Assembly: GCA_963693365.1 (NCBI GenBank)
Contig: CAVNZM010000004.1
Span: 6,758,001 to 6,822,000, forward strand
Length of the DNA stretch: 64,000 nucleotides
Reading direction: 5' to 3'
Origin: Amoebidium appalachense
Lineage: Eukaryota; Ichthyosporea
This document shows positions 54,340 to 64,000 of this stretch, piece after piece. Position numbers and translations under genes: made by a program. The stretch's first letter is position 1, and each line of letters opens with the position of its first letter. Below the pieces are notes generated by a model. The model searched no databases. It was not told the origin of the DNA and was given only the letters and a program-made list of their open reading frames with translations.

Positions 54340-54602
54340 TAAGTATCGGCGGCATCGTTTGCATGCCCAAACAACACACACACACACCAGTTTAAACGGT
54401 CATGTATCGCCAAATGTAGTTTAATAGACCACATAATACCGCAACACACACACGTCACATACACAACAGACACCCAGAAAGATAGTCTACCTGTAAATTA
54501 CAACATCCTTGATTTTATACTAAACACGCGTAACTACGACCTGTTTATTAGCACGGTATTGATTGGCTTGAGAAACACATCACTACAAAATTCTAGCGCA
54601 CG

Positions 54603-54687
<85 letters not shown>

Positions 54688-54718
54688 CCAGCTGATACCG
54701 AGTGTCCTAGGGGAGCCC

Positions 54719-54750
<32 letters not shown>

Positions 54751-55264
54751 AAAAAAAAAAAAAACCGGGGAACCCCATCTAATTGATTTTTCTTAGTCTT
54801 TATGGTGTCTCGTAGTGAAAGTAAACCCTGATATATAGTCGTCACCCGACATCATGTACGTGATCATGATATACCGCTGAGGGGATATTCTGAGCAAAAC
54901 CCCCCCATACCTGAGACTGGTCTCTCTTTGCCTCGAGTATACAGCGTAAACCCCCTCAGATGTCTGTGTGTGTGATAGTGTGATAGTGTATGTCTGTGTG
55001 TGGAATAATGTGTGTGTGTGTGTGTGTGTGTACATGTGTGTGTGTGTGGGTGGGTGTGTGTGGGTGGGTGTGGGTGTGTGTGTGTGTGGGTGTGTGTGTG
55101 TGTGTGTGTGGGTGAGGGTGTGGGTGTAGTGTGTGTGTGTGTGTGTGTTTAATAGGTTTCTGAAGACGAACGACGCACATGAATGATTGGTCCCCCTTGT
55201 AATCTCTCAAAAGTGTTGTGATTGGTGGGCTGGCCCGGAGTCGGACTATGCACAGTGTTGCGCC
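54340..55264. other. flank of the RT remnant, CA array, CnAn junction and TG array
   Basis: Unique 54340-54598; CA array 54603-54686; poly-C then poly-A 54720-54764; unique 54765-54965; TG/GGTG array 54965-55148. No gene seen. Confidence 0.6.
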
Positions 55265-55365
55265 AACTTGACTTGCAAGTCGCAAGTCAAGTCAGCGAGA
55301 CCCTCGGCTTGAGTAAAGTCAAGTCAAGTCGTTCGACCCCCCTTTTCCCGACTTGACTTGGCCGA
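55265..55365. repeat. AAGTC/GACTT cluster
   Basis: GACTTGCAAGTCGCAAGTCAAGTC and AAGTCAAGTCAAGTCG-like words in both orientations across ~100 bp, giving several short palindromes. Confidence 0.8.
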
Positions 55366-55374
55366 AAAAAATCA

Positions 55375-55375
<1 letters not shown>

Positions 55376-55413
<38 letters not shown>

Positions 55414-55443
55414 GGACACAGACACAAACTCAGACACGCACAC

Positions 55444-55527
<84 letters not shown>

Positions 55528-55602
55528 TACCCTCTCACGCACACACAAACACACACTTTGAACACACGCCTGCACACACAAACACACGCACGCGCGCGCA
55601 CT

Positions 55603-55659
<57 letters not shown>

Positions 55660-55900
55660 GCACACACACACACACACGCACACACCAGACACACCACACA
55701 CACACCCCGTATTTGTGATGGTTTATACCGTAACACACCAGCATATGCATATGCTCACACTAATGTGTGGCAAATATGTACACAAGCACACACTGACACA
55801 CACACACACACAATCACACATACACATCGTCACACACACACACACACACACACACGTCGCACACAAACACACACACACACATATGTACACACACGTACCA

Positions 55901-55985
<85 letters not shown>

Positions 55986-56149
55986 ATTTGTGGTGGCATA
56001 CCGTAACACACCAACATATGCATATGTTCACACTCTCCACACACACACCGTCACACACCACACACACACACACGTCTTTGTGGTGGCATACCGTAACACA
56101 CCAACATATGCATGTGTTCACACATTCTGGTGACACGCACACTAGCACG

Positions 56150-56244
<95 letters not shown>

Positions 56245-56278
56245 ACACACACACACACACACAACCACGCACACACCG

Positions 56279-56334
<56 letters not shown>

Positions 56335-56366
56335 GCATGCACACACACACACACACGCACACACAG
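55376..56366. repeat. nearly 1 kb of (CA)n with a higher-order unit
   Basis: CA arrays are punctuated by a ~45-bp segment containing GTATTTGTG(A/G)TGG, ACCGTAACACACCA and CATATGCATATG, found near 55707, 55982 and 56073: a larger tandem unit of which CA is only the filler. Confidence 0.9.
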
Positions 56367-56448
56367 TCCTCTGCAGCCTGGGGGGGACCGATACTATCCC
56401 CCCCCCCCCCCCTCCCTCTTTGACCCCAGCTTCCCCCTCCCCCGAAAC

Positions 56449-56806
56449 TCAATAGCCTCGGTAGCTACGGCAATATGCAGCAGAGTGCCCTTGCCGGCCA
56501 CAAAAATAACATGAACCAAAGAAAAGGCCAGGGGAAACTTCATAACCTTGGCGCAAAGCATAACCGGGAGCCCGGTAGTGCTGGGGGGGCCCACCGTGTG
56601 CACCACGGCCCCCCCCTTCCCCCCTGCCCCCCTCTGCCTCTCTCACCACCAGCACCAAACCCACCACGGCCTCCATGTCCACCCCTACCACCATTCTCTC
56701 GTCCAAACCCACCTCTATGACCACCATTCTCACCACCATGTCCACCCCTCCCTCTCACTGAGGCGGGCCGGGAGGGGATGGGGCCCATACCTCCGGGGGG
56801 AAATGG
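56449..56806 (-). CDS. RGG-box and CCHC zinc-knuckle protein (terminal exon, frame interrupted)
   Basis: The exon begins at an acceptor (CTCTCCCGTCAG) at 56806, with PFPPGGMGPIPS and then ~50 residues of RGG/GGHGG/GGFGR repeats. The final ~45 residues, in the neighbouring frame, contain HGGPPQHYRAPGY and a zinc knuckle C-x2-C-x4-H-x4-C (CYFCGRQGHSAAYC), ending at a TGA. The two parts join if one base is removed from the eight-base G run (plus-strand C run 56609-56616); with that change the exon is exactly 119 codons. RGG plus zinc knuckle indicates a single-stranded nucleic-acid-binding protein, comparable to glycine-rich RNA-binding or CNBP/Gis2-type proteins. The 5' exon(s) were not found. 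The intron side is a (CA)n array on the coding strand. Confidence 0.6.
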
Positions 56807-56835
56807 CTGACGGGAGAGAGAAACGTTGGGAGAAA

Positions 56836-57200
<365 letters not shown>

Positions 57201-57939
57201 GTATCTCTCTCTCTCCCTTGTTTCTGTGTGCACTGAAATCTGTAGATCTGTGCACACGTGCACCTGGCTCTCTTGCCTGATAGGACTTATTGTATTTTAT
57301 CTGTGTTTGCTCTCCTCTGTTTATCTGAGAAGTAGTGTGATTTGCTAGCTATATTCGTTGTCCTTGTCTTAGTTCAAAGTAGTTTAGTTTTAGTTCAAAA
57401 TAGGATGACTCACCAACAGACGCGAGTGACTCGGAGTACATCTATAGATCGTGATGCGCATTCCTGTCTATTAATATACGTGTTATGATTGGACACTTTA
57501 GAGATGTTTGGAATTCGTTTTATCATGATGTGTCTTCACTTTGAGAGTGTCGACTATTAGGAAGTATATGTATTTAGATGAGTTTCTTTATAGAGACGAG
57601 TATAAATATATATGTGTATTAATAGCGACAAGTTGTATAATTTACTTAAGTTATTTAAGTAAGAGTTTCTAAGCTTCAGTTGTGTCTGAAGTTGGAATGC
57701 GTATGCTCTGTTGGAATGTATTTTTCTATCATCTGAAGGAACCGATTGGTTCTCTTCTTTTAGTTGAGATAAGATGATAAATGGCAAGTACAAAAAGGCC
57801 CGAGCGTCAGGGTTCGAAGGACGGTGGAGCCCATTAACGGAAGTCGAAATCCCGTTTCGGAAAACCTCTTCGAAAATCGGAATGCTCCCTCGGAGCAGGC
57901 CCACCAAAAATCGTAATCGTCGCGCATCAGTAAACTTGA
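57201..57939. other. AT-rich unique sequence, no gene seen
   Basis: Includes a segment at about 57803-57900 (CAGGGTTCGAAG, then several CGGAA/TCGAAAATCGG words) that resembles the reverse complement of 60050-60155. Confidence 0.4.
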
Positions 57940-58116
57940 GTACTTGTACTTGAGTTGGTTAACATTGTGAGAATAATCCCAATTAGTAATGCAACAAGTG
58001 AACGTGGCTTCTCTGGTGTGAATATCATATGCATTAAGGCTTTTCTCAAAGCACGTATGACAACACAGACAGTGCACAATCAGCTCATGATAGCCATGAA
58101 TGGGCCAGATATATAG
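57940..58116 (+). pseudogene. hAT-family transposase C-terminal (dimerisation) fragment
   Basis: The frame between stops reads ...ELVNIVRIIPISNATSERGF... and ...QLMIAMNGPDI, the signature of the hATC dimerisation domain (hydrophobic helix, P(I/V)SNA..ERGFS, closing (M/I)xINGP-type motif). Only ~58 residues remain and no RNase H-fold catalytic part is visible, so it is a dead fragment. Confidence 0.65.
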
Positions 58117-58304
58117 AGGCAGATGTGAAGCACGTGAAAGCTGAACTTAAGTTTCAGAAAGAAATGGCTAAGAAATTAGTTAAATAGGGCAAACTGAAAG
58201 GGTTGACTGTGGAAGGGGCCAAGGAGCAGCTGGCAGATTTCCTGGCTTTTGACTGGAACAGGGTGCACAATGTGTATATTGCCAACCCTTTCAAATATTT
58301 ATAA
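58035..58304 (+). pseudogene. Lys/Glu-rich frame with one in-frame TAG
   Basis: Overlapping the end of the hAT fragment in another frame, a reading of ~90 codons (HEWARYIEADVKHVKAELKF..., later EGAKEQLADFLAFDWNRVHN) is interrupted only by TAG at 58185-58187 and ends in TAA at 58302-58304. Its composition is protein-like, so it is likely a broken gene or element ORF. The family is not recognised. Confidence 0.4.
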
Positions 58305-58369
58305 ATTGGATCTCTGACAACACACCAGCAACCGTCAAGTAGTGTCCCTTGTTTTTATTTAAAAATTCT

Positions 58370-58396
58370 GGGGGAGGGGAGGGAGAGGGAGGGAGG

Positions 58397-58427
<31 letters not shown>

Positions 58428-58506
58428 AGTGAGTTGAGGCAGCAACATGGGAAGCTCAGGCAGAAATCGAATGTTTGGGGGGGGGGCAGAGGGGGGGGGG
58501 GTGGGT

Positions 58507-58540
<34 letters not shown>

Positions 58541-58741
58541 AGAAAATCACGTTGGGTGGTTGTGTTTGTGTTTGTGTGTGTGTGTGTGTATTTTTCTTTG
58601 CAATTGTGTGTGTGTGTGTGGTGGGTATGTATGCACGGCGTGTGTGCCTGTGTGTACATGTGTACAGGTGTGGGTGTGTGTATTTGTGTCAGCGGTAATC
58701 GGTGTGTGTGTGTCTATGTTGTGTGCATGTGTGCACATGTT

Positions 58742-58828
<87 letters not shown>

Positions 58829-59019
58829 ATGACATTGTGTGCATGTGTGTGTGTGTTTTGTTTCAACGGTTATGGTGCGTGTGTATGAATGTACAGTGTG
58901 CACGTGTGTATGTATGTGTGTGTGTGTGCAGTGTGGTGTGAAGGTATGCAGGGTGTGTGTGTCTGTGTATGTGTGTGTACATTGCAGTGTGGGTGTGTGT
59001 GTTTGTAACAACGGTTTCT

Positions 59020-59054
<35 letters not shown>

Positions 59055-59105
59055 GCCACGGGGTGTGTGTGCGTGCGCCGTGATCATGGTGTGTGTGTGC
59101 AGTGT

Positions 59106-59150
<45 letters not shown>

Positions 59151-59180
59151 TGTGGGTGTGGGTGGGTGGGTGCATAGCAT
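58370..59180. repeat. G-homopolymer blocks and TG arrays
   Basis: G blocks 58371-58427 and 58478-58539, then TG tracts 58560-59170 with a pure core 58745-58827. Confidence 0.95.
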
Positions 59181-60299
59181 GTGATTGTACAGGGTGGATG
59201 CATGTGCACGTTTGTAATACAGTTATCATGATCTGAGATAGTATGTGCCTGTGCACGTGTACTAGCTAGCCTAGGTCACATGTGTGGTGTCACGGCCGTG
59301 TACGTGGGGTGCATGTGTGTCTTTGAACGGAACACAGTCATGGTGCACAGTGTGTGTATTGCCTGCCATTTAAGACGCGTGCCACTGATCGTGATACACG
59401 TGGCACCTGCACCTGGTGGCCGTCGACTCTGAGCATCTAGATCCATTCCATGTTTAGGCCTTCCTGCAGCTGGGGGGGAAGGGAGGGGGGGGGGGGGGAG
59501 TACTAGGGGGGGGGGGGGGGGGATCCGCCTGAGGGAGGGGGGGGGGGGGGGGGGGAGGGAGGGGTGAGGCCGGAGCGGCGGTGGGGGAGAAGGAGGGGCA
59601 GCACTGGTGGAAGGAACGGTGGGCAGCGGAGGAGGGGGGAATATGGGGTTCGATTTCTGTCTGGGGGGGGGAAGGTTTGAAGTGGAGCTCGAGGCCGGCC
59701 TATATATGCATGCGCAGGCATATGCATTGTATGTTCATATGGCCATGCATGGCTATGATGCATATGTGGTGTCACGGCTGTGTGTGTGTAAATGTGTATG
59801 TGTGTATCTGTGTGTGTGTGTGTGCGTGTGTGCGCGAGTGGGTGTGTGCATAAATGTGTTTGGTGTGACAACATGTACATGTGCTAGGCTGGCGCTCTAG
59901 TCAGCGTCTGCCATTGAACATTCTACAGGGACAGGGAGACACGTACGTACGTGTGCAGCTTGTGTGGGTGGTGTATGCCCCGTGTATGATGAGACCTGCG
60001 AAGTCATGAGAAGCTTCTCCCCGGGGGGCGGGGGGTGGGGGGGGTGGGGGGGGGGGGCTCTCGGCCGTTCCGATTCGGCCGGGACGATTTTCGGAACTGT
60101 TTTTTCAAATATCGGAAATTCCGATTTTTTTTCGTAACTTCGAACCCTGCCGAGCGCACAATAATAAAAGTAAATTGTTGTTGAAATCTTTCAAGTGTCG
60201 TGAACAACTCCGATTGCCCTCTCTTTATTGTGTTGGTCGTGTTTTTACATGACACCTCTGTGCACTCTGCTCCCTTAGACCCGTACAAATAAAACAACA

Positions 60300-60300
<1 letters not shown>
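59181..60300. other. unique sequence with G-rich blocks, no gene seen
   Basis: G-rich 59471-59555 and 60019-60057, TG 59780-59830. A minus frame across 60120-60290 has protein-like composition but no recognised family. 60050-60155 is a diverged inverted relative of 57803-57900. Confidence 0.45.
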
Positions 60301-60985
<685 letters not shown>

Positions 60986-62331
60986 TCTGTGTGTGTGTGT
61001 GGAAATATTAGATCGGAGCTCGGCGAGGGAGAGGCCGAATTCAATCAGACAACAAGTGACGGCTGTCGTCATGGCGTGTGTGTGTCAGCGCGTTTACTCT
61101 TCACTCTTTACTCACTTCGTCGGGCCTGCCGTGCATATGCAATCATGGCCAGACACGTGATCATAATAACACTGTGCCTGCACGACCTGCACGCGCATCT
61201 GCATGCACATGTACATAGTTTCAATTTGTTTATGCCCTGATTAATGTTTTATTTTATCTTCGCCAGCCAATACCTAATACTCGCCTAATTTATCGTTCTT
61301 ATTAGTCGTAAAAAGGTGCTATATTCTTAGATATATGCATTCTTCATACGAAAATCATGATACTTTTGGAACAAATCACCTTTTCGTGCATGTCGAGTTC
61401 GCTCACGCCGCACGCGCGTCAATTTAGCACGCGTCCCCTGGAATTTCGAAAAAAACGTGCGATGGGCACGTGCACGTGCGCACGTGCGCAAACAGCAATT
61501 TCCAACTCAAGGCATATAATGCATAATGACTATCGAAGAAAGAACTATAATGAAACTCATCATGTATTTGTCTTTGTCGAAAAGGCATATTATACACCGT
61601 CAAACGCATGAGTCAGACAGAACAATTAGTTTTATTGATTCGTAGTCCACTCATCGGGACTCCAGGAGTGACTGACCCGAATCGATGCACTTTGGAGGTC
61701 AAAGCAGTCACACAGTTATCATGATGTTATATATAACGTAATAAAATCATACAAAAATGATTGAAAAACCATTATTGTATAACATTCGCGGCCTTGGTGC
61801 CGCCTTACTAAAGCTACACATACATTATCGTCGCCGTTCGCTAGTTGCACGCGTTGGAACTTGGCAGTTGGCACGCGCCCGACTGTTCTGTATGTATGCT
61901 CTGCAGATCTAAAAGTATTCGAGATCTGAAACGTGGAGCGGCGCACGTGCCCAAAAAGCCAATGCAAAAGATGATGTATGTCTGAGAATGTGAGGAACTT
62001 GAGCCCTCTTCACCACCATTACATTGTAGCCAAGGCCTCCTATTCTGGAGTAGGAGGCCTTGATTGTAGCCCATGTACTGATATATATAGGTGTACGTAT
62101 CATGCATATTTTTCCACCCCCAAAAGTGGGAGTGGGGGCGTACAACCCGGTACATTGAATACATAGATTCCTTAGAGTTATCGGCAAGATGCTTGAACGG
62201 ACACAAATCCTGCCGCACAATAATATTTGCAGCATAATGAAACTAAATGCATTTAATTTTTTATTAGTTGTGTAAAGCCACAGTTGCTGTAAATCTCACC
62301 GATGCTTATCGCCCATTTAGAAATATGCCTG
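60986..62331. other. microsatellite-poor spacer upstream of the secreted-protein gene
   Basis: AT-rich unique sequence with a hairpin at 62032-62061. Minus frames at 61841-62235 overlap each other and lack motifs. No gene supported. Confidence 0.45.
62032..62061. repeat. short inverted repeat AAGGCCTCCTA/TAGGAGGCCTT
   Basis: Perfect 11-bp arms with an 8-bp loop, flanked by ATTGTAGCC on both sides. The arms are identical to the ends of the larger hairpin at 52810. Confidence 0.88.
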
Positions 62332-62355
62332 ATTGGAACTTCACAACTATATAAG
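62332..62355 (+). promoter_or_regulatory. core promoter of the secreted-protein gene: ATTGG and TATATAAG
   Basis: ATTGG at 62332-62336 and TATATAAG at 62348-62355, 89 bp before the ATG at 62445. Same element types as the GH114 promoters. Confidence 0.6.
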
Positions 62356-62444
62356 CACGGCAATTACGCCATAGTGAAGCAGTCGCACTCTCACACACTT
62401 GCTCATGTACACACACATACGTATACACACCGTAAACTTTCAAA

Positions 62445-63419
62445 ATGTTTTTGCCTCGTATTTTCTGCGCTTTGTGCGTCAGTTTCTTGTTGTGCTCCGG
62501 TGCTCCTTTGGAGAAAAACGATGAAGTAAATGCCGTCGTTGCGGCAGATCCAAACCAAAATGCCGTCACGAACGTTCAAGTTGTGCCCGTGGAGATGCAC
62601 GCCCTTGCCGTGCGCGAGCCCAGCGAAGTAGCCAAGTTTCGCGCTCGCCGTGGTATTTCCATCTCTACGACGCAACTTATCAGCCTTGTGTCGACATTTG
62701 CAGGCTACATTTCCAGCATCAAATGGTCCAACAAAGACGACGTGAAAACTGTCATCAACAACATTTTGCAGGGGCTTGGCTCTCTCGACACCACCCTGAT
62801 CAAGCTTTTCCTCTCCGCTGTCACCTCTTCCACCTACGGCATCAAGGCAACTTCACTCAGCGCCCTTGTCACCGTTTCGAACGACTTCAAAACTTTTACC
62901 AGTTTTCTCTCCGGTGCCCTCGTCTCGCAGACAATCAAAGGAACAACATACGCCATTGCATACTCAGCCACCATCGCCAAGTACGCCATCACCATTTTCG
63001 CCAAGCTTTACTCACAGGGTGTCACCAACATCATTTCGTTTATCTCTGCCGTTGCCAAATCTGCCAACAAGCTCTCTACCGGAGTTGAAGCCGTTGGGGG
63101 TGTGTTTACACTTCTCATTATCGGAATCATGTTTTCGTCTATGGCCGGAAGCGGCTCGAATTTCTACGGTGGGTCTGGCTCGTGTGGTGGTTACGACAAG
63201 AACACACAAGCCTACTGCAGCTCCGTTCTTCAAGATGCCATGAGTCTTACAGGTGTCAAGGATCCTTGTCTTGTGAGCATTTTCGCTGCCGCCCAGTCCG
63301 CCTACAACGCATATTACTACATTGCTTGGGACGCTAACTCGGCTGCTGCATGCTCATCGTATCAGAGCGTGCTCTGCGCAATGAACAAAAGCCCTGTTGT
63401 TGGCTGCAACGGTGTTTAA
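62445..63419 (+). CDS. secreted prepro-protein of unknown function
   Basis: Intronless, 324 residues. Residues 1-19 form a signal peptide (MFLPRIFCALCVSFLLCSG). Residues 20-69 look like an acidic pro-region ending in RARR, a furin/kexin-type cleavage site. The mature part begins GISISTTQLISLV and contains a series of Ser/Thr/Ala-rich amphipathic or hydrophobic segments (about 73-92, 105-125, 165-205), a strongly hydrophobic stretch 218-232 (GGVFTLLIIGIMFSS), a Gly/Ser hinge and a C-terminal domain with six cysteines (247, 258, 275, 303, 311, 321), suggesting three disulfides. I do not recognise the family. The layout suggests a secreted protein that may associate with membranes or surfaces. 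The ATG is supported by the signal peptide and by the TATA box 89 bp upstream. Confidence 0.85.
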   Translation: MFLPRIFCALCVSFLLCSGAPLEKNDEVNAVVAADPNQNAVTNVQVVPVEMHALAVREPSEVAKFRARRGISISTTQLISLVSTFAGYISSIKWSNKDDVKTVINNILQGLGSLDTTLIKLFLSAVTSSTYGIKATSLSALVTVSNDFKTFTSFLSGALVSQTIKGTTYAIAYSATIAKYAITIFAKLYSQGVTNIISFISAVAKSANKLSTGVEAVGGVFTLLIIGIMFSSMAGSGSNFYGGSGSCGGYDKNTQAYCSSVLQDAMSLTGVKDPCLVSIFAAAQSAYNAYYYIAWDANSAAACSSYQSVLCAMNKSPVVGCNGV

Positions 63420-63861
63420 ATAAGCTACAGTATGCGTCCGCGCGTAACATACTCCGCGCACAACATAACGTCGACGCCGATTTTCAAAAAAAATAACATA
63501 CTGACCTCGGTCATTTTTCGGGATTATGTTAGCGCACCAAGGGGTCCTATACATAGTAGGACGAGTAATCGGGTTTATCTGATCAGTTTAGACCCCCTAT
63601 CTTTAGTATTTCGATCTCTTTCCCAGACAAAACAGTGGTTCGCCGTGATTTCAGCGACCGCCCAAAGCTCGCCAGGGCCAATGATAGGTGACAGGGCGGC
63701 GGCCGCACATCGCATGGTATGCAAAGGACTCATGTGGCCGACTATGTCGATAAACGAGCAGAAACATACGAAGGCCCCAACTAGTTCGAAGCAGTCTTGT
63801 ATAGCTAGTTTTTACATCCTAGTCATATAGGCAGGTTGAATGCATATTAAACCCACCGATC
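63420..63861. other. intergenic, no gene seen
   Basis: Unique sequence; a 132-codon plus frame (63432-63830) lacks any domain or signal and is treated as chance. Confidence 0.4.
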
Positions 63862-64000
63862 ATGACCAAGCCAGTAGTCCAGGTGCAGGCAGCTGCACTT
63901 GGGGCGTTGAATAGTGCACTGCACACAGTAAATGAGGCCACAGACAAGTTTCAGGAAACTACCCAAGAAGCCCAGGCAATCATTTCTGAGGGTTTTGTAA
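63862..64000 (+). CDS. 5' end of a gene running off the window (coiled-coil-like N-terminus)
   Basis: ATG at 63862 in a frame that has a stop at 63820-63822 upstream and stays open to the window end (46 codons). The start reads MTKPVVQVQAAALGALNSAL and continues with Glu/Gln/Thr-rich heptad-like sequence (TDKFQETTQEAQ), predicting an alpha-helix or coiled coil and no signal peptide. The product is unknown; the short visible length limits confidence. Confidence 0.45.
   Translation, partial: MTKPVVQVQAAALGALNSALHTVNEATDKFQETTQEAQAIISEGFV

Noticed and set aside
55700-56120. Regularly spaced ~45-bp repeats resembling a CRISPR array
   Set aside because: The spacers are CA microsatellite, only three units exist and the context is eukaryotic.
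57808-57820. GGTTCGAA words considered as tRNA B boxes (also ~60137)
   Set aside because: No A box or cloverleaf could be drawn around either site; no tRNA or rRNA gene was recognised in the window.

Overview
The window looks like nuclear DNA of a microbial eukaryote. Several genes are broken into short exons by GT...AG introns, three genes encode secreted proteins behind TATA and CCAAT-type promoter signals, and the gene families present (class E/cAMP-receptor-like 7TM receptors, TFIIB, an FHA-RING ubiquitin ligase, LINE and hAT remnants) are eukaryotic. I cannot name the lineage; an early-diverging fungus or another free-living protist would fit. The most obvious property is the extreme load of simple repeats: pure G or C runs, (CA)n/(TG)n, (CT)n/(GA)n and compound CnAn/TnGn tracts make up roughly half of the bases, and most open frames in the window are translations of these tracts (poly-His/Thr, Cys/Val, Pro, Gly) rather than genes.

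Layout. 0-0.2 kb: 3' end of a Cys-rich gene. 4.1-4.9 kb: intronless secreted GH114 glycosidase (copy 1). 6.2-7.0 kb: two-exon orphan gene on the minus strand. 7.6-10.7 kb and 14.6-16.8 kb: two head-to-head paralogous 7TM receptors with identical intron positions. 20.4 kb: a 22-codon remnant of a third GH114 gene cut off at a (CA)n tract. 22.5-24.3 kb or beyond: TFIIB-like gene. 25-33 kb: C-rich and CT-rich repeat territory with several families of short dispersed repeats. 34.8-35.6 kb: GH114 copy 2 (minus). 40.4-52.4 kb: a 12-exon FHA-coiled coil-RING protein gene (minus) whose introns carry minisatellites, a TIR element and a 348-bp duplication. 53.4-54.3 kb: LINE-type reverse transcriptase remnant. 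56.4-56.8 kb: RGG/zinc-knuckle protein (minus). 57.9-58.3 kb: hAT transposase remnant and a neighbouring frame with an in-frame TAG. 62.4-63.4 kb: secreted prepro-protein of unknown function. 63.9 kb: start of a further gene.

Two compartments are visible. The intronless genes for secreted proteins sit in microsatellite-poor islands with recognisable TATA and ATTGG elements. The signalling, transcription and ubiquitin genes sit in the repeat-dense stretches, and their introns consist almost entirely of the repeats; in several introns the 3' splice site is literally the end of a (CA)n run. Two genes can be read through only if single-base changes in G/C homopolymers are assumed, so either the consensus has homopolymer errors or these genes are damaged. 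There is no operon-like organisation; the genes do not form one evident pathway.
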